Shown here one piece after another: positions 32,165-41,013 of a DNA stretch of 64,000 nt. A model generated the notes under the pieces. That model worked only from the letters and a program-made list of their open reading frames with translations. It made no database searches and was not told where the DNA came from. Origin of the DNA: Bradyrhizobium sp. AT1 (GTDB lineage Bacteria; Pseudomonadota; Alphaproteobacteria; Rhizobiales; Xanthobacteraceae); the NCBI RefSeq assembly GCF_001590795.1, contig NZ_JXDL01000001.1:5280642-5344641 (forward strand). The letters run 5' to 3'. How positions within the stretch are numbered: position 1 is the stretch's first letter; every line of letters begins with the position of its first letter. A program made the translations under genes and the position numbers.

Positions 32165-32925
32165 GCTGCGCTCTTCGGTGCGACGCCGAGATAGGCTTCC
32201 TGCACGATCGGCGAGGCGATCACTTCGGCCGGCGGCCCGTCGGCGACGAGCTGGCCGTTATGCAGCACGATGATGCGGTCGGCGAGCGAACGCACCACGT
32301 CCATCTTGTGCTCGACCAGCAGGATGATTTTGCTTTTGTCCTGCTTCAGCTGCGCGATCAGGTTGAGCACGACGGGCACCTCGTCGATGCTCATGCCGGC
32401 GGTCGGCTCGTCGAACATGAAGACCTTCGGCTCCAGCGCGATCATCAGCGCGACCTCGAGCTTGCGCTGGTCGCCATGCGACAGTGCGGTCGCGGCGACG
32501 CCGCGGCGGCTGCCGAGCGCGACCTGATCGAGGATGGCGTCGGCGCGCGCGATCAGGTCACGGCGCACCATCCAGGGCCGCAGCATGTCGTAATGGGTGC
32601 CGTTCGCCGCCTGCACCGCGAGGCGCACGTTCTCTTCCACGGTGAGGTTCGGAAACAGGTTGGTGAGCTGGAAGGCGCGCCCGAGACCCGCACGGGTCCG
32701 CAGCGGCGCGGAGTGCTGGGTGATGTCGGTGCCGCCGAACAGGATGCTGCCGCTGGAGGCGCGCAACTGACCCGAGATCAGGTTGAAATAGGTGGTCTTG
32801 CCGGCGCCGTTCGGCCCGACGATCGCTGTAAGCTCCCCCGGACGGAATGTGCAGGAGACGTTGTTGACCGCGACATGGCCGCCGAAGCGGATGGTGAGGT
32901 CACGGGTTTCGAGGGTGAGCGTCAT
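32161..32925 (-). CDS. livG: Branched-chain-type ABC transporter ATPase (LivG-like)
   Basis: A 254-aa ATPase: Walker A GPNGAGKTT (about 37-45), a LivG-type signature LSHGDQRKLEVA in place of LSGGQ, Walker B VFMFDEPTAGM, and the C-terminal LivG extension (HNGQLVADGPPAEV...AYLG). It is separated from the binding-protein gene by a 222-nt gap containing an inverted repeat, which may lower expression of the membrane and ATPase genes relative to the binding protein. Confidence 0.93.
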   Translation of the reverse strand: MTLTLETRDLTIRFGGHVAVNNVSCTFRPGELTAIVGPNGAGKTTYFNLISGQLRASSGSILFGGTDITQHSAPLRTRAGLGRAFQLTNLFPNLTVEENVRLAVQAANGTHYDMLRPWMVRRDLIARADAILDQVALGSRRGVAATALSHGDQRKLEVALMIALEPKVFMFDEPTAGMSIDEVPVVLNLIAQLKQDKSKIILLVEHKMDVVRSLADRIIVLHNGQLVADGPPAEVIASPIVQEAYLGVAPKSAA

Positions 32926-32974
32926 TGAGAATCTACAAATGGTGAAACGGGATATATCCGCGAGTCACGTTGCG

Positions 32975-33117
32975 CTCCCTCCCCCGCTCTTGTCCGCCGA
33001 AGCCTTGGCGAAGGCGGATGCGGGGGAGGGTTGGGGAGAGGGCTGTCTCCACTTGCGAGACCCCCCAAAAGGAGAGAGCCCTCTCCCGGCCTCTCCCGCA
33101 CGCGGGAGAGGTGAAGC
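32975..33117. repeat. Large intergenic inverted repeat between SBP gene and livG
   Basis: CT-rich and AG-rich arms (CGCTCCCTCCCCCGC... and ...CTCTCCCGCACGCGGGAGAGG) form nested hairpins, including GTCCGCCGAAGCCTTGGCGAAGGCGGAT. Its position just after the binding-protein gene is classic for an mRNA-stabilising or attenuating element in ABC operons. Confidence 0.65.
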
Positions 33118-33147
33118 AAGAGGGCCGCACCGACGACGCCGACATCT

Positions 33148-34332
33148 CTACCGCTTGTTCTTGATCGGAACGTCCATGTCCTCGATCTTCAGCTCGCGCA
33201 CCGGCTCGAGGATCGCCCAGGCGACGTTCGGATCGACCTTGACCTTGAAGGCATACATGCTCTGCAGCGCCTGATGATCTTCCTTCCGGAACACCATCTT
33301 GCCCTTCGGCGTGTCGAATTCCAGGCCTTCCATGGCCGTGATCAGCTTCTCGCTGTCGGTCGACTTCGCCTTGGTGACGGCGGCGACGACGGACATTGCG
33401 GCGGCAAAGCCGCCCGCGGTGAAGAAGTCCGGCGGCGCGTTGAAGCGCTTCTGGTGCTCGGCCACCAGCCAGTCGTTCACCGGGTTCTTCGGGATCTCGT
33501 AGAAATAATAGGTCGCGCCTTCCATGCCGGGCAAGCCCTTATAGGCCGCGAGCGCCGGCAGGATGTTGCCTCCGGTGGAGAGCTCGATGCCGTAGCGCTT
33601 CGGGTCCATGTCCTGGAGCTTGGCGAGCGGATTGCCGGCGCCGGCCCAGATCACCCAGATCACCTTGCGGCCCGGCTTGTCCTTCAGCGCGTCGAACAGG
33701 CGTTGGCCGACCGCGGTGAAGTCGGTGGTCGAGGTCGGGGCATATTCTTCCGCAGCTAGCGTCGCGCCGGTCTTGGCCAGCGCCTCCTTGAAGGCGGCGA
33801 CGCCGTCGCGTCCGAACGCATAGTCCTGCGCCAGCGTCGCGACGGTCACGCCCTGCTTGCCGATCGCGACCGCGTTGGAGATCGCGTCCTGCGAGGAATT
33901 GCGCGCGGTGCGGAAGATGTAGCGATTCCATTTCTCGCCGGTAATCTGGTCCGCGACGGCGGGCTCGACGATCAGGATCTTCTTGTTCTCCTCGGCGACC
34001 GGGAGGATGGCCAGCGCGGCGGCTGACGAGGTCGTGCCGATCGCGATGTCGGCTTTGTCGTCCTGATAGGCTTCGGCGAGCGCGGCCTTCGCAAGGTCCG
34101 GCTTGCCCTGGTCGTCCTTGGTGATGATGACGATCTTGCGACCGTCGAGCGTCATCGTGCCCTTGGTGGCGTATTCAAAACCCAATTTCAGGCCGGCCTC
34201 GGTCTGCTTGGCATAGGCCTCGAGCGGACCGGTCTTGCCGTAGATCAGCGCGACCTTGAGATCGTCGGCTCGTGCGGAGGCGCCCGCGGCGACCGCGAGA
34301 ATGGTTGCTGCTATGATGAGTGGTCGACGCAC
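33148..34332 (-). CDS. Branched-chain-type ABC substrate-binding protein
   Basis: A 394-aa periplasmic binding protein of the Leu/Ile/Val family. GTG at 34332 has GGAGGGA 6 nt upstream and opens a signal peptide (MRRPLIIAATILAVAAGASARA). The mature protein begins DDLKVALIYGKTGPLEAYAKQ, the usual N-terminal lobe. The ligand is not determined: many homologues bind aromatic or short-chain carboxylates rather than amino acids. A CoA-transferase gene lies 106 nt upstream in the same direction, hinting at an organic acid. Confidence 0.9.
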   Translation of the reverse strand: MRRPLIIAATILAVAAGASARADDLKVALIYGKTGPLEAYAKQTEAGLKLGFEYATKGTMTLDGRKIVIITKDDQGKPDLAKAALAEAYQDDKADIAIGTTSSAAALAILPVAEENKKILIVEPAVADQITGEKWNRYIFRTARNSSQDAISNAVAIGKQGVTVATLAQDYAFGRDGVAAFKEALAKTGATLAAEEYAPTSTTDFTAVGQRLFDALKDKPGRKVIWVIWAGAGNPLAKLQDMDPKRYGIELSTGGNILPALAAYKGLPGMEGATYYFYEIPKNPVNDWLVAEHQKRFNAPPDFFTAGGFAAAMSVVAAVTKAKSTDSEKLITAMEGLEFDTPKGKMVFRKEDHQALQSMYAFKVKVDPNVAWAILEPVRELKIEDMDVPIKNKR

Positions 34333-34438
34333 GATGGTCCCTCCTGATGTAAAGTTTCTCTGCAACAGCGATTTGCACAACACTACGAACATTGCAATCG
34401 AACCTTCCGGTCGAGTATTTCGGCCTTTCGAACCTGCA

Positions 34439-36466
34439 TCATTTTTGAGCTGGCCGCGCATTGCCGGCTCCCTCGGCCTGACGCCGGTCCGACTGCGCCT
34501 CGTCGGCGCTTTCGAAAATATGCGGCGCAACGCCGCGCTTCTCCAGCGCTTCGCCGAGCTTGATACGCAGGAAGCCCGACGTGGTGTAGCGCGACACGCC
34601 GGAATAGAAGCGGTCGACGAGGCTGCGCACCATGGCCGAGTAATCGTCCATCAACTCCGGCAGGATGGAAAAATTGTCATAATTGACGATGGCGTAGACC
34701 CGCCGCCCGAGCGGCGCGAGCTTGGCCTCGACGATGGAAGCGATGGTGTCGATCTCGGCCTTGCTGCGCAGCGGATAGCGCTCGAGATTGACGAAGAACA
34801 GGTTCTGCTGCTCGTCCAGCGTGAAGCGCTGGTCGAGCGGAATGGTGAGCAGCCGCTCGCGCAGATCCATCAGGCCTTCGCCGAAGATGCGCGCATCCAT
34901 CAAGGCGGGATCGCGCGGGATCAACGGCTTGAAATCCATCAGGCGCAGAATGTCGCGCTCGACGTCGATGCCGGGCGCGATTTCCGTCAGCTCCAGCCCG
35001 TCGGGCCTGAGCTCGAATACGCAGCGTTCGGTGACGTACAGCGCGCGCTGCTTGCGCGCGGCCGCGAACGGGCCGCTGAAAGTGACGTGCTCGACGTGAC
35101 CCACGAACTTGCGCGACTTGGCCTCGTCGAGAATGACGAGCTTGCCGTCGTTCACCGCGATGCGCTGCTTGCCCGCGCCGAAGGTGCCGACGAAGATCAC
35201 CTCCTTGGCGTTCTGGCTGATGTTGATGAAGCCGCCGGCACCGGCGAGCTTCGGTCCGAACTTGCTGACATTGAGGTTGCCGGCGCGGTCGACCTGGGCG
35301 AGCCCGAGGAAGGCGGCATCGAGCCCGCCGCCGTCATAGAAGTCGAACTGATAGGGCTGGTCGATCACGGCCTGCGTGTTGATCGCCGCGCCGAAATCGA
35401 TGCCGCTCGCGGGGATGCCGCCGATCACGCCGGGCTCCGCCGTCAGCGTGATGAGATCGATGATCCGCTCCTCGTTGGCCACGGAGGCAATGCCCTCGGG
35501 CATGCCGATGCCGAGATTGACGACGCTGTTGGCCTTCAGCTCCAGCGCGGCGCGACGCGCGATGATCTTGCGCTCGCTGACCGGCATTACCGGCAACGAG
35601 GTGGCACGAACGCGGATCTCGCTCGAGAAAGCCGGATTGTATGGCGTGCCAAAGGTCTGCCAGTGATTCTCTGGCCTGGCCACCACGACGCAGTCGACCA
35701 GGATGCCGGGAATCTTGACCTGGCGCGGATTGAGGCTGCCGGCCTCGGCCACGCGCTCGACCTGGGCGATGACGATGCCGCCGGAATTATGCGCCGCCAT
35801 GGCGATGGCGAGCGCTTCCAGCGTCAGCGCCTCCTTCTCCATGGTGAGATTGCCGTCGGGGTCGCCAGTGGTGGCGCGGACGATGCCGACATTGATCGGA
35901 AAGGTCTTGTAGAGCAGGCAGTCTTCGCCGCCGATCGTGATCAGCTCGACCAGATCCTCGGTGGTCCGCGCATTCAGCTTGCCGCCGCCCTGCCGGGGAT
36001 CGACGAAGGTGCCCATGCCGACGCGGGTGACATGGCCGGGGCGGTGCGCGGCGATGTCGCGGAACAGGTGCGTGATGACGCCCTGCGGCAAATTGTAGGC
36101 CTCGATCTGGCCCGAGATCGCGAGCTGCTGCAATTTGGGCGCAAGGCCCCAATGTCCCCCGATCACGCGCCGGACCAGGCCTTCATGCGCGAAATGGTTG
36201 AGGCCGCGCTGCTTGCCGTCGCCCTGGCCCGCCGCATAGACCAGCGTCAGATTGCGTGGCTTGCCCTGCGTATAGGGTGCGTCGCCCTCGTGGGAGAGAT
36301 AGAGCTCCTCCAGCGCGATCGCGATCTCCTCGGCAAAGCCGATGCCGACGAAGCCGCCGGTCGCGACCGTGTCGCCGTCGCGAATCAGCATGACCGCCTC
36401 CGCCGCGGTGACCACCTTGCCCTTCTCGGAATTGCGCAGGTAAGGCAGAGCTGGGTGATGGCTCAC
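34439..36466 (-). CDS. Fused acyl-CoA:carboxylate CoA-transferase (propionate CoA-transferase-like)
   Basis: A 675-aa family I CoA-transferase with alpha- and beta-type halves fused. The expected catalytic Glu is Glu344 in TAEPGVIGG, and GIGMPEGIASVANEE precedes it. A C-terminal extension of roughly 150 residues (from about 520) goes beyond the usual ~520-aa propionate CoA-transferase, with no domain I can name. It should move CoA between short-chain acids. It precedes the ABC importer in the same direction, so it may activate the imported acid. The last residues are polar and low complexity. Confidence 0.87.
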   Translation of the reverse strand: MSHHPALPYLRNSEKGKVVTAAEAVMLIRDGDTVATGGFVGIGFAEEIAIALEELYLSHEGDAPYTQGKPRNLTLVYAAGQGDGKQRGLNHFAHEGLVRRVIGGHWGLAPKLQQLAISGQIEAYNLPQGVITHLFRDIAAHRPGHVTRVGMGTFVDPRQGGGKLNARTTEDLVELITIGGEDCLLYKTFPINVGIVRATTGDPDGNLTMEKEALTLEALAIAMAAHNSGGIVIAQVERVAEAGSLNPRQVKIPGILVDCVVVARPENHWQTFGTPYNPAFSSEIRVRATSLPVMPVSERKIIARRAALELKANSVVNLGIGMPEGIASVANEERIIDLITLTAEPGVIGGIPASGIDFGAAINTQAVIDQPYQFDFYDGGGLDAAFLGLAQVDRAGNLNVSKFGPKLAGAGGFINISQNAKEVIFVGTFGAGKQRIAVNDGKLVILDEAKSRKFVGHVEHVTFSGPFAAARKQRALYVTERCVFELRPDGLELTEIAPGIDVERDILRLMDFKPLIPRDPALMDARIFGEGLMDLRERLLTIPLDQRFTLDEQQNLFFVNLERYPLRSKAEIDTIASIVEAKLAPLGRRVYAIVNYDNFSILPELMDDYSAMVRSLVDRFYSGVSRYTTSGFLRIKLGEALEKRGVAPHIFESADEAQSDRRQAEGAGNARPAQK

Positions 36467-36675
36467 GGTGGTCCTCCCGATCCCTTCGACTGTATGCCGA
36501 TGTTGGTTGATCCTATCGCGGGGAGCGCTGCCGGAACAGCTCGCTCCTCGCGACAGGCGGCATGATCAAGACATTCAGTCCTGAACTATCTTGCGTGTTT
36601 CGGTCGCGAAATAGACCGGACCGATGGAGAGGAGCCCTGTGCCGGCCTCCGTCAATCCGCCGTCGTACATTCGGT

Positions 36676-36772
36676 GTCATCGCCCGCGAAGGCGGGCGAT
36701 CCAGTATTCCAGAGACGCCAGCGATTGAATCGAGAAGCTGCGGCGTACTGGATCGCCTGCGCGGGGAATGAC
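36676..36772. repeat. 97-nt intergenic repeat with 'CCAGTATTCCAGAGACG' core, copy 1
   Basis: Hairpin arms GTCATCGCCCGCG and GGGCGAT, then CCAGTATTCCAGAGACG and CGAGAAGCTGCGGC, ending GGGGAATGAC. The same order of words occurs at 59453-59558. Confidence 0.7.
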
Positions 36773-36810
36773 AGTGCTACTTGGAGAAGCAGCCTGCCGC
36801 CTCATCCTCC

Positions 36811-36923
36811 GTCATTGCGAGGAGCCCCTGCGGCGAAGCAATCCAGAATCCCTCCGCGGAAAGGCTCCGGATTGCTTCCGCCTTCCAAGGCTTCGGCGAA
36901 CAAGTCGCTGCGCTCGCAATGAC
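36811..36923. repeat. 113-nt intergenic repeat, 'GTCATTGCGAGGAGC' family
   Basis: Begins GTCATTGCGAGGAGCCCC and ends GCGCTCGCAATGAC, complementary ends, with AAGCAATCCAGA and its near-complement CCGGATTGCTTC inside. A single copy in this window. Confidence 0.65.
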
Positions 36924-36975
36924 GACGCGGGATGTGACGGAATCGGCGGGGCGCCGGGTGGTCGAGCAGCGCGGC

Positions 36976-38721
36976 CTACCGCCGATATCCGCTCGCGCGC
37001 GAATAGCCCTGGCGGTTCTGCTGGGTCGGCCGGTTCGCCACGCTGGCGCGCGACTCGCTCGAGGCCGGTGTCGCGAGCTTCAACTCCTCCAGGAAGATCG
37101 GCCGCGAGAAGTAATAGCCCTGCGCGTAGCGGATCTTGGTCGCGGCCTGGAGATAAGCGAGCTCTTCGTAGGATTCGAGGCCCTCGGCGATCACGGTCAT
37201 GCCCAGCGCTTCGCTCAGGGATTCGATCGCGCGCAAGATGCCCTGGTTGCGCGGACGCTTATGGATGTCGGTGATGAAGGAGCGGTCGATCTTGATCTCG
37301 TCGGCGGTGATGTCGGCGAGCGCCGACAGCGAGGAATAGCCGGTGCCGAAATCGTCGATCGAGATGCCGACGCCGAGCTTGCGGAACATCGGCAAGATCT
37401 CGGCCTGGAAATGATTCTTGGCGACGAAGGCGTCTTCCGTCACTTCGATCATGAAACGCTGGGGAAAACCGGTCTCGTCCAGCGCCCGCGCGAAGCTGCG
37501 CATGAATTCGGGATTGCCGGCCTGCTTGGCGGCGACGTTGATGCTGATGGTCGCTTCGGAGCCGAACGTCTCGTTGATCAGGTCGATTGACTTGACGATC
37601 TCGGCGAGCACGAGATGAGTGAGCTCGTCGATCAGCCCGAGCTCGCTGGCGAGGTTGATGAACGAGCCGGGCGCCTGGATCACGCCTTCGTCGTCGCGCA
37701 GCCGCACCAGCGCCTCGATACCCTTCACGGCCTGGGTGCGGATGTCGACCTTGGACTGGAACGCGCAGCAGAAGCGTTTTTCGAGGATAGCAAGCCGCAG
37801 CGACTGCTCGACCTTCATGCGCGCCTGCGCCTCGCGCTCCATGCTGGAGTCGAAGAAGGCGGCCAGTCCCTTGCCGTCGTTCTTGACGCGGTACATCGCG
37901 ATGTCGGCGTTCTGACGCAGTGTCTCGAAGCTGCGGCCGTGATCGGGATAGAGGCTGATGCCGACCGAGGTGGAGGCGAAGACCTCCGAATTGTCGATGA
38001 AGAACGGCGCCGTCAGTCGCTCCAGCGTCGACTGCATGAATTCGGCGACCTCCTCCTGGCTCTGGATCGGCGACAGCAGCAGCAGGAATTCGTCGCCGGA
38101 GATGCGCGAGAGCATGTCGGAATCGCGCAGGTCGCGTCCGAGCCGCTTCGACAGCTCGACCAGCAGCGCATCGCCGACCGCGTGGCCGTAATAGTCGTTG
38201 ATGTGCTTGAAATTGTCGACGTCGAGGAAGGCCAGCGCGAAGCGCTCGCCGCCGCGATCGGCCATGAGCAGGTTGTTGGCGCGATGCTCGATCACGCGCC
38301 GCGAGGGCAGTCCGGTCAACTCGTCGAAATAGGCCGAGCGGAACAGCTGGTCCTCGAAATTCTTCTGCTCGGTGATGTCGGAGGACGCCGAGATCAGCAG
38401 CTCGCGTCCGGCGAAGCGAACGGGACGGTGGGTCGTGAGCAGCACCTGGCGCGCGGCGCCGCCATGAAGCGCCTCTTCGGTGACGACGGGTTGGCCGGCG
38501 CTCAGAGCCTTGCGGCAGGCTTCGCGGCGCGGCTCCAGATCGGGCGAGGGGCGGCTGCCATCCATGCCGAGCTGCGCGGCCGCGGCGTCGTTAACCAGCA
38601 AAAGCTCGCCCTGCGCGTCCTGCACGGTCAGGCCGGCCGGCAGCATTCTAACGATTTCCTTGAGAAAACCGAGCTCGGCTTCACTCGCGCCGGAATATCT
38701 GTTGTCGTTCATAGAAGTCAT
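36976..38721 (-). CDS. PAS-GGDEF-EAL protein with altered SGDEF motif
   Basis: About 581 aa: PAS (about 15-125), GGDEF-like (about 130-295) and EAL (about 305-555). The cyclase motif reads SGDEF, the first Gly being Ser, so synthesis may be lost. The RDSD I-site is intact at the right spacing, so c-di-GMP may still bind there. The EAL set (IEALVR, INVAAK, IEVTED, IDDFGTGYSS, EIKIDRSF, AEGLES) is complete, favouring phosphodiesterase activity. The start is uncertain: ATG 38721 and ATG 38712 both lack a clear ribosome site. It lies downstream of the HWE kinase in the opposite reading order, with 201 nt between them. Confidence 0.9.
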   Translation of the reverse strand: MTSMNDNRYSGASEAELGFLKEIVRMLPAGLTVQDAQGELLLVNDAAAAQLGMDGSRPSPDLEPRREACRKALSAGQPVVTEEALHGGAARQVLLTTHRPVRFAGRELLISASSDITEQKNFEDQLFRSAYFDELTGLPSRRVIEHRANNLLMADRGGERFALAFLDVDNFKHINDYYGHAVGDALLVELSKRLGRDLRDSDMLSRISGDEFLLLLSPIQSQEEVAEFMQSTLERLTAPFFIDNSEVFASTSVGISLYPDHGRSFETLRQNADIAMYRVKNDGKGLAAFFDSSMEREAQARMKVEQSLRLAILEKRFCCAFQSKVDIRTQAVKGIEALVRLRDDEGVIQAPGSFINLASELGLIDELTHLVLAEIVKSIDLINETFGSEATISINVAAKQAGNPEFMRSFARALDETGFPQRFMIEVTEDAFVAKNHFQAEILPMFRKLGVGISIDDFGTGYSSLSALADITADEIKIDRSFITDIHKRPRNQGILRAIESLSEALGMTVIAEGLESYEELAYLQAATKIRYAQGYYFSRPIFLEELKLATPASSESRASVANRPTQQNRQGYSRASGYRR

Positions 38722-38922
38722 GAATCTTGTTGTTTCAGCGCGCCTTTGCAATGGACGCGATCTTGCGCGGTTCCCTCTTAAGTTTGGTTAAGGGGTCAGG
38801 AGAAATACGGGGGTGTTTTGCGGCGATGCGACGCGCGCCGACGATCGTCATTAACAGAGGGTCAACGTCGCTTGCGAAACGGCGATTGAAGCGCGGGTCG
38901 CGCTTTCGCTTGGCGCGCGATG

Positions 38923-39888
38923 CTATTCGCTTCGCGGGATCCGGCATTGCATGATGCAATGCAGGCCGGTCTTCAAGTATGAGATCTCGGTTCTGCCGTC
39001 GAAGGCCGACAGTGCCGATTTCAGCAGCTTGGTGCCGAAGCCGGGCTCGGCCACCTTGTCCACGCTCGGTCCCTCGGTTTCGTCCCAGGTGACGGTCAGG
39101 CGGTCGTCGCTGACGGTCCACGACACCTGCAACAGGCCGCTCGGTGAGGAGAATGCGCCGTACTTGCCTGCATTGGTGGCGAGCTCGTGAAACATCAATG
39201 ACAGCGTGACGGCGAGCTTCGGCGGCAGGAACAGTCGCTCGCCATTGAGCGTGAAGCGGACATGGCCGTAGGGGCCGAGCTCGGAGATCAGGAGATCGCG
39301 GATATCGCAGCCGGCCTTGTCGATGCGCGAGATCAAATCGTCGGTCGCCGCCAGCGAGCGCAGCCGTGGATCAATCCGGGTCCAGACCTGCGGCTGGTCA
39401 TGCAGCACCTGGTGCAGCACCGCATGCACCGTCGACAGCTTGTTCTTCAGCCGGTGCTGCAGCTCGTCGACCAGCAGCTTGCGATAATCCTCTTCCTCGA
39501 TCAGGCGCTTGGAGATCCGGCGCTGCTCGGCCAGCATGGTGCGATAGTGCTCGACGCCCCAGATGGTGAGCGCGCAGACCGCCCAATAGAGGGCCAGCAG
39601 GGCAAATCGTGCACGATCGGCAAAGGCATCGCCGAAATTCACGACGACGCCGAGCATGCCGCCGGCAATTGCGGTCACGATTCCGATCCGGAAACCTCCG
39701 AACGCGGCGGCAAAGAACACGGCCGGAAAGTAGGGGGTGAAGTAGACGTCGGGCCGCACATGCGCCAGAGCCCAGCGCGCCAACGTTGCAACCACAAGGC
39801 AGGCCACCGCGAACGCAACGCTTAGGCCGAGCGATGGCGGGGCTTCGCCCTGCCAACCTCTACGGAATTCGTCGATCAGCTTCCCCAT
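38923..39888 (-). CDS. HWE-family sensor histidine kinase with membrane N-terminus
   Basis: A 321-aa kinase. Residues about 20-115 carry four predicted membrane helices (DUF4118/KdpD-like). The dimerisation/phosphoacceptor segment is LVDELQHRLKNKLSTVHAVL with His145, and the ATP-binding part has FHELATNAGKYGAFS and WDETEGPSV, the HWE/HisKA_2 hallmarks. In alphaproteobacteria such kinases often feed the general stress response (PhyR) or light signalling. No response regulator is adjacent. Confidence 0.88.
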   Translation of the reverse strand: MGKLIDEFRRGWQGEAPPSLGLSVAFAVACLVVATLARWALAHVRPDVYFTPYFPAVFFAAAFGGFRIGIVTAIAGGMLGVVVNFGDAFADRARFALLALYWAVCALTIWGVEHYRTMLAEQRRISKRLIEEEDYRKLLVDELQHRLKNKLSTVHAVLHQVLHDQPQVWTRIDPRLRSLAATDDLISRIDKAGCDIRDLLISELGPYGHVRFTLNGERLFLPPKLAVTLSLMFHELATNAGKYGAFSSPSGLLQVSWTVSDDRLTVTWDETEGPSVDKVAEPGFGTKLLKSALSAFDGRTEISYLKTGLHCIMQCRIPRSE

Positions 39889-40067
39889 GCGCAGCCCAGT
39901 TGCGATATGCGTTCGAAAATCGAGCGGCCCGCGAAGATGTTACGCATCCCGTCCGCACAAGCATAGCTTGCCTTGTCGCAGACAGGCAGGGATAGTGGCG
40001 CCCGCGGCGATGGCAGCCGCCGATGTTCGCCATTTGGCATCAAATCGTTCGAAAACAGGAACATTCC

Positions 40068-40904
40068 ATGGGCAGGCTGGACGGCAAGGTTGCAGTGATC
40101 ACGGGGGCGACGAGCGGGATCGGATTGCGCACTGCGGAAGTCTTCGTTGCCGAAGGTGCCAAAATTGTGATCGCGGGCCGGCGTGTACCGGAAGGCGAGG
40201 CGCTGGCGAAGCAGCTGGGGGCCAATTGCATCTTCCGCCAGACCGACGTGACGGTCGAGGCGCAGATGCAGGCCCTGATCGCGCTGGCCGTGGACAGATT
40301 CGGCCGGATCGACTGCCTGTTCAACAATGCCGGCGGCCCGGCGCAGACCGGCGGCATCGAGCGCCTCGAGGCCGAGCGCTTCGACGCGGCGATGGCAACC
40401 CTGGTGCGCAGCGTCATGCTCGGCATGAAGCACGCCGCGCCCCACATGAAGAAGCAGGGCAGCGGCAGCATCATCAACAACGGCAGCATCGCCGGCCGCC
40501 TCGCCGGCTTCTCGTCCTCGATGGTGTATAGCGCGGCCAAGGCGGCGGTGATCCATCTCACCAAATGCGTGGCGATGGAGCTCGGCGAGTCCAATGTGCG
40601 CGTCAATTCGATTTCGCCCGGCGCGATCGCGACCGGCATTTTCGGCAAGGCGCTCGGGCTCTCGACCGATGCCGCGGAGAAGACGCCGGCGGTGATGCGC
40701 GAAGTCTACAAGTCCGCGCAGCCGATCCCGCGTGCCGGCCTGCCTGACGACATCGCCCAGGCTGCGGTGTTCCTTGCCAGCGACGAATCCAGCTTCATCA
40801 ACGGCCACGACCTCGTCGTCGACGGCGCCATGACCGGCGGCCGCAACTGGAGCCAGCAGCAGCAGGGCTATGTGGCCCTGCGCAAGGCATTCGATCAGGG
40901 GTAG
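40068..40904 (+). CDS. SDR-family NAD(P)-dependent oxidoreductase
   Basis: A 278-aa classical short-chain dehydrogenase: cofactor motif TGATSGIG (12-19), NNAG (86-89), and the catalytic Tyr154-x3-Lys158 in VYSAAK. Substrate unknown. The ATG at 40068 has ACAGGA 7 nt upstream; the frame is open a little further. The C-terminal tail contains an SQQQQG run. It stands alone, followed by an inverted repeat and the convergent P450 gene. Confidence 0.92.
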   Translation: MGRLDGKVAVITGATSGIGLRTAEVFVAEGAKIVIAGRRVPEGEALAKQLGANCIFRQTDVTVEAQMQALIALAVDRFGRIDCLFNNAGGPAQTGGIERLEAERFDAAMATLVRSVMLGMKHAAPHMKKQGSGSIINNGSIAGRLAGFSSSMVYSAAKAAVIHLTKCVAMELGESNVRVNSISPGAIATGIFGKALGLSTDAAEKTPAVMREVYKSAQPIPRAGLPDDIAQAAVFLASDESSFINGHDLVVDGAMTGGRNWSQQQQGYVALRKAFDQG

Positions 40905-40914
40905 CCGATAGCGC

Positions 40915-41003
40915 GTAGGGCGGATTAGCCGCAGGCGTAATCCGCCTCTTCGCCTCCGCAGAGACAGAAGTGGCGGGTTACGCCTGCGGCTAACCCGCCC
41001 TAC
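40915..41003. repeat. 89-nt inverted repeat, 'GTAGGGCGGATTAGCC' family
   Basis: GTAGGGCGGATTAGCCGCAGGCG at one end and CGCCTGCGGCTAACCCGCCCTAC at the other pair almost perfectly. A related copy is at 63324-63438. It lies between convergent genes. Confidence 0.75.
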
Positions 41004-41013
41004 AAAGCAACGC

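Larger units (their letters stand above)
36467..36975. other. 509-nt region of repeats between CoA-transferase and GGDEF/EAL genes
   Basis: No convincing gene. It holds two intergenic repeats (36676-36772 and 36811-36923, listed separately) and about 200 nt upstream of the CoA-transferase gene that should contain its promoter. Small frames through it are made of repeat sequence. Confidence 0.5.

Noticed and set aside
34256..36565. 769-codon plus-strand frame over the CoA-transferase
   Set aside because: Antisense shadow; the minus strand has a complete CoA-transferase with its catalytic Glu.
36811..36923. Possible CRISPR-like or small-RNA locus among repeats
   Set aside because: The repeats differ in sequence and length and are not regularly spaced; they are independent inverted-repeat elements.
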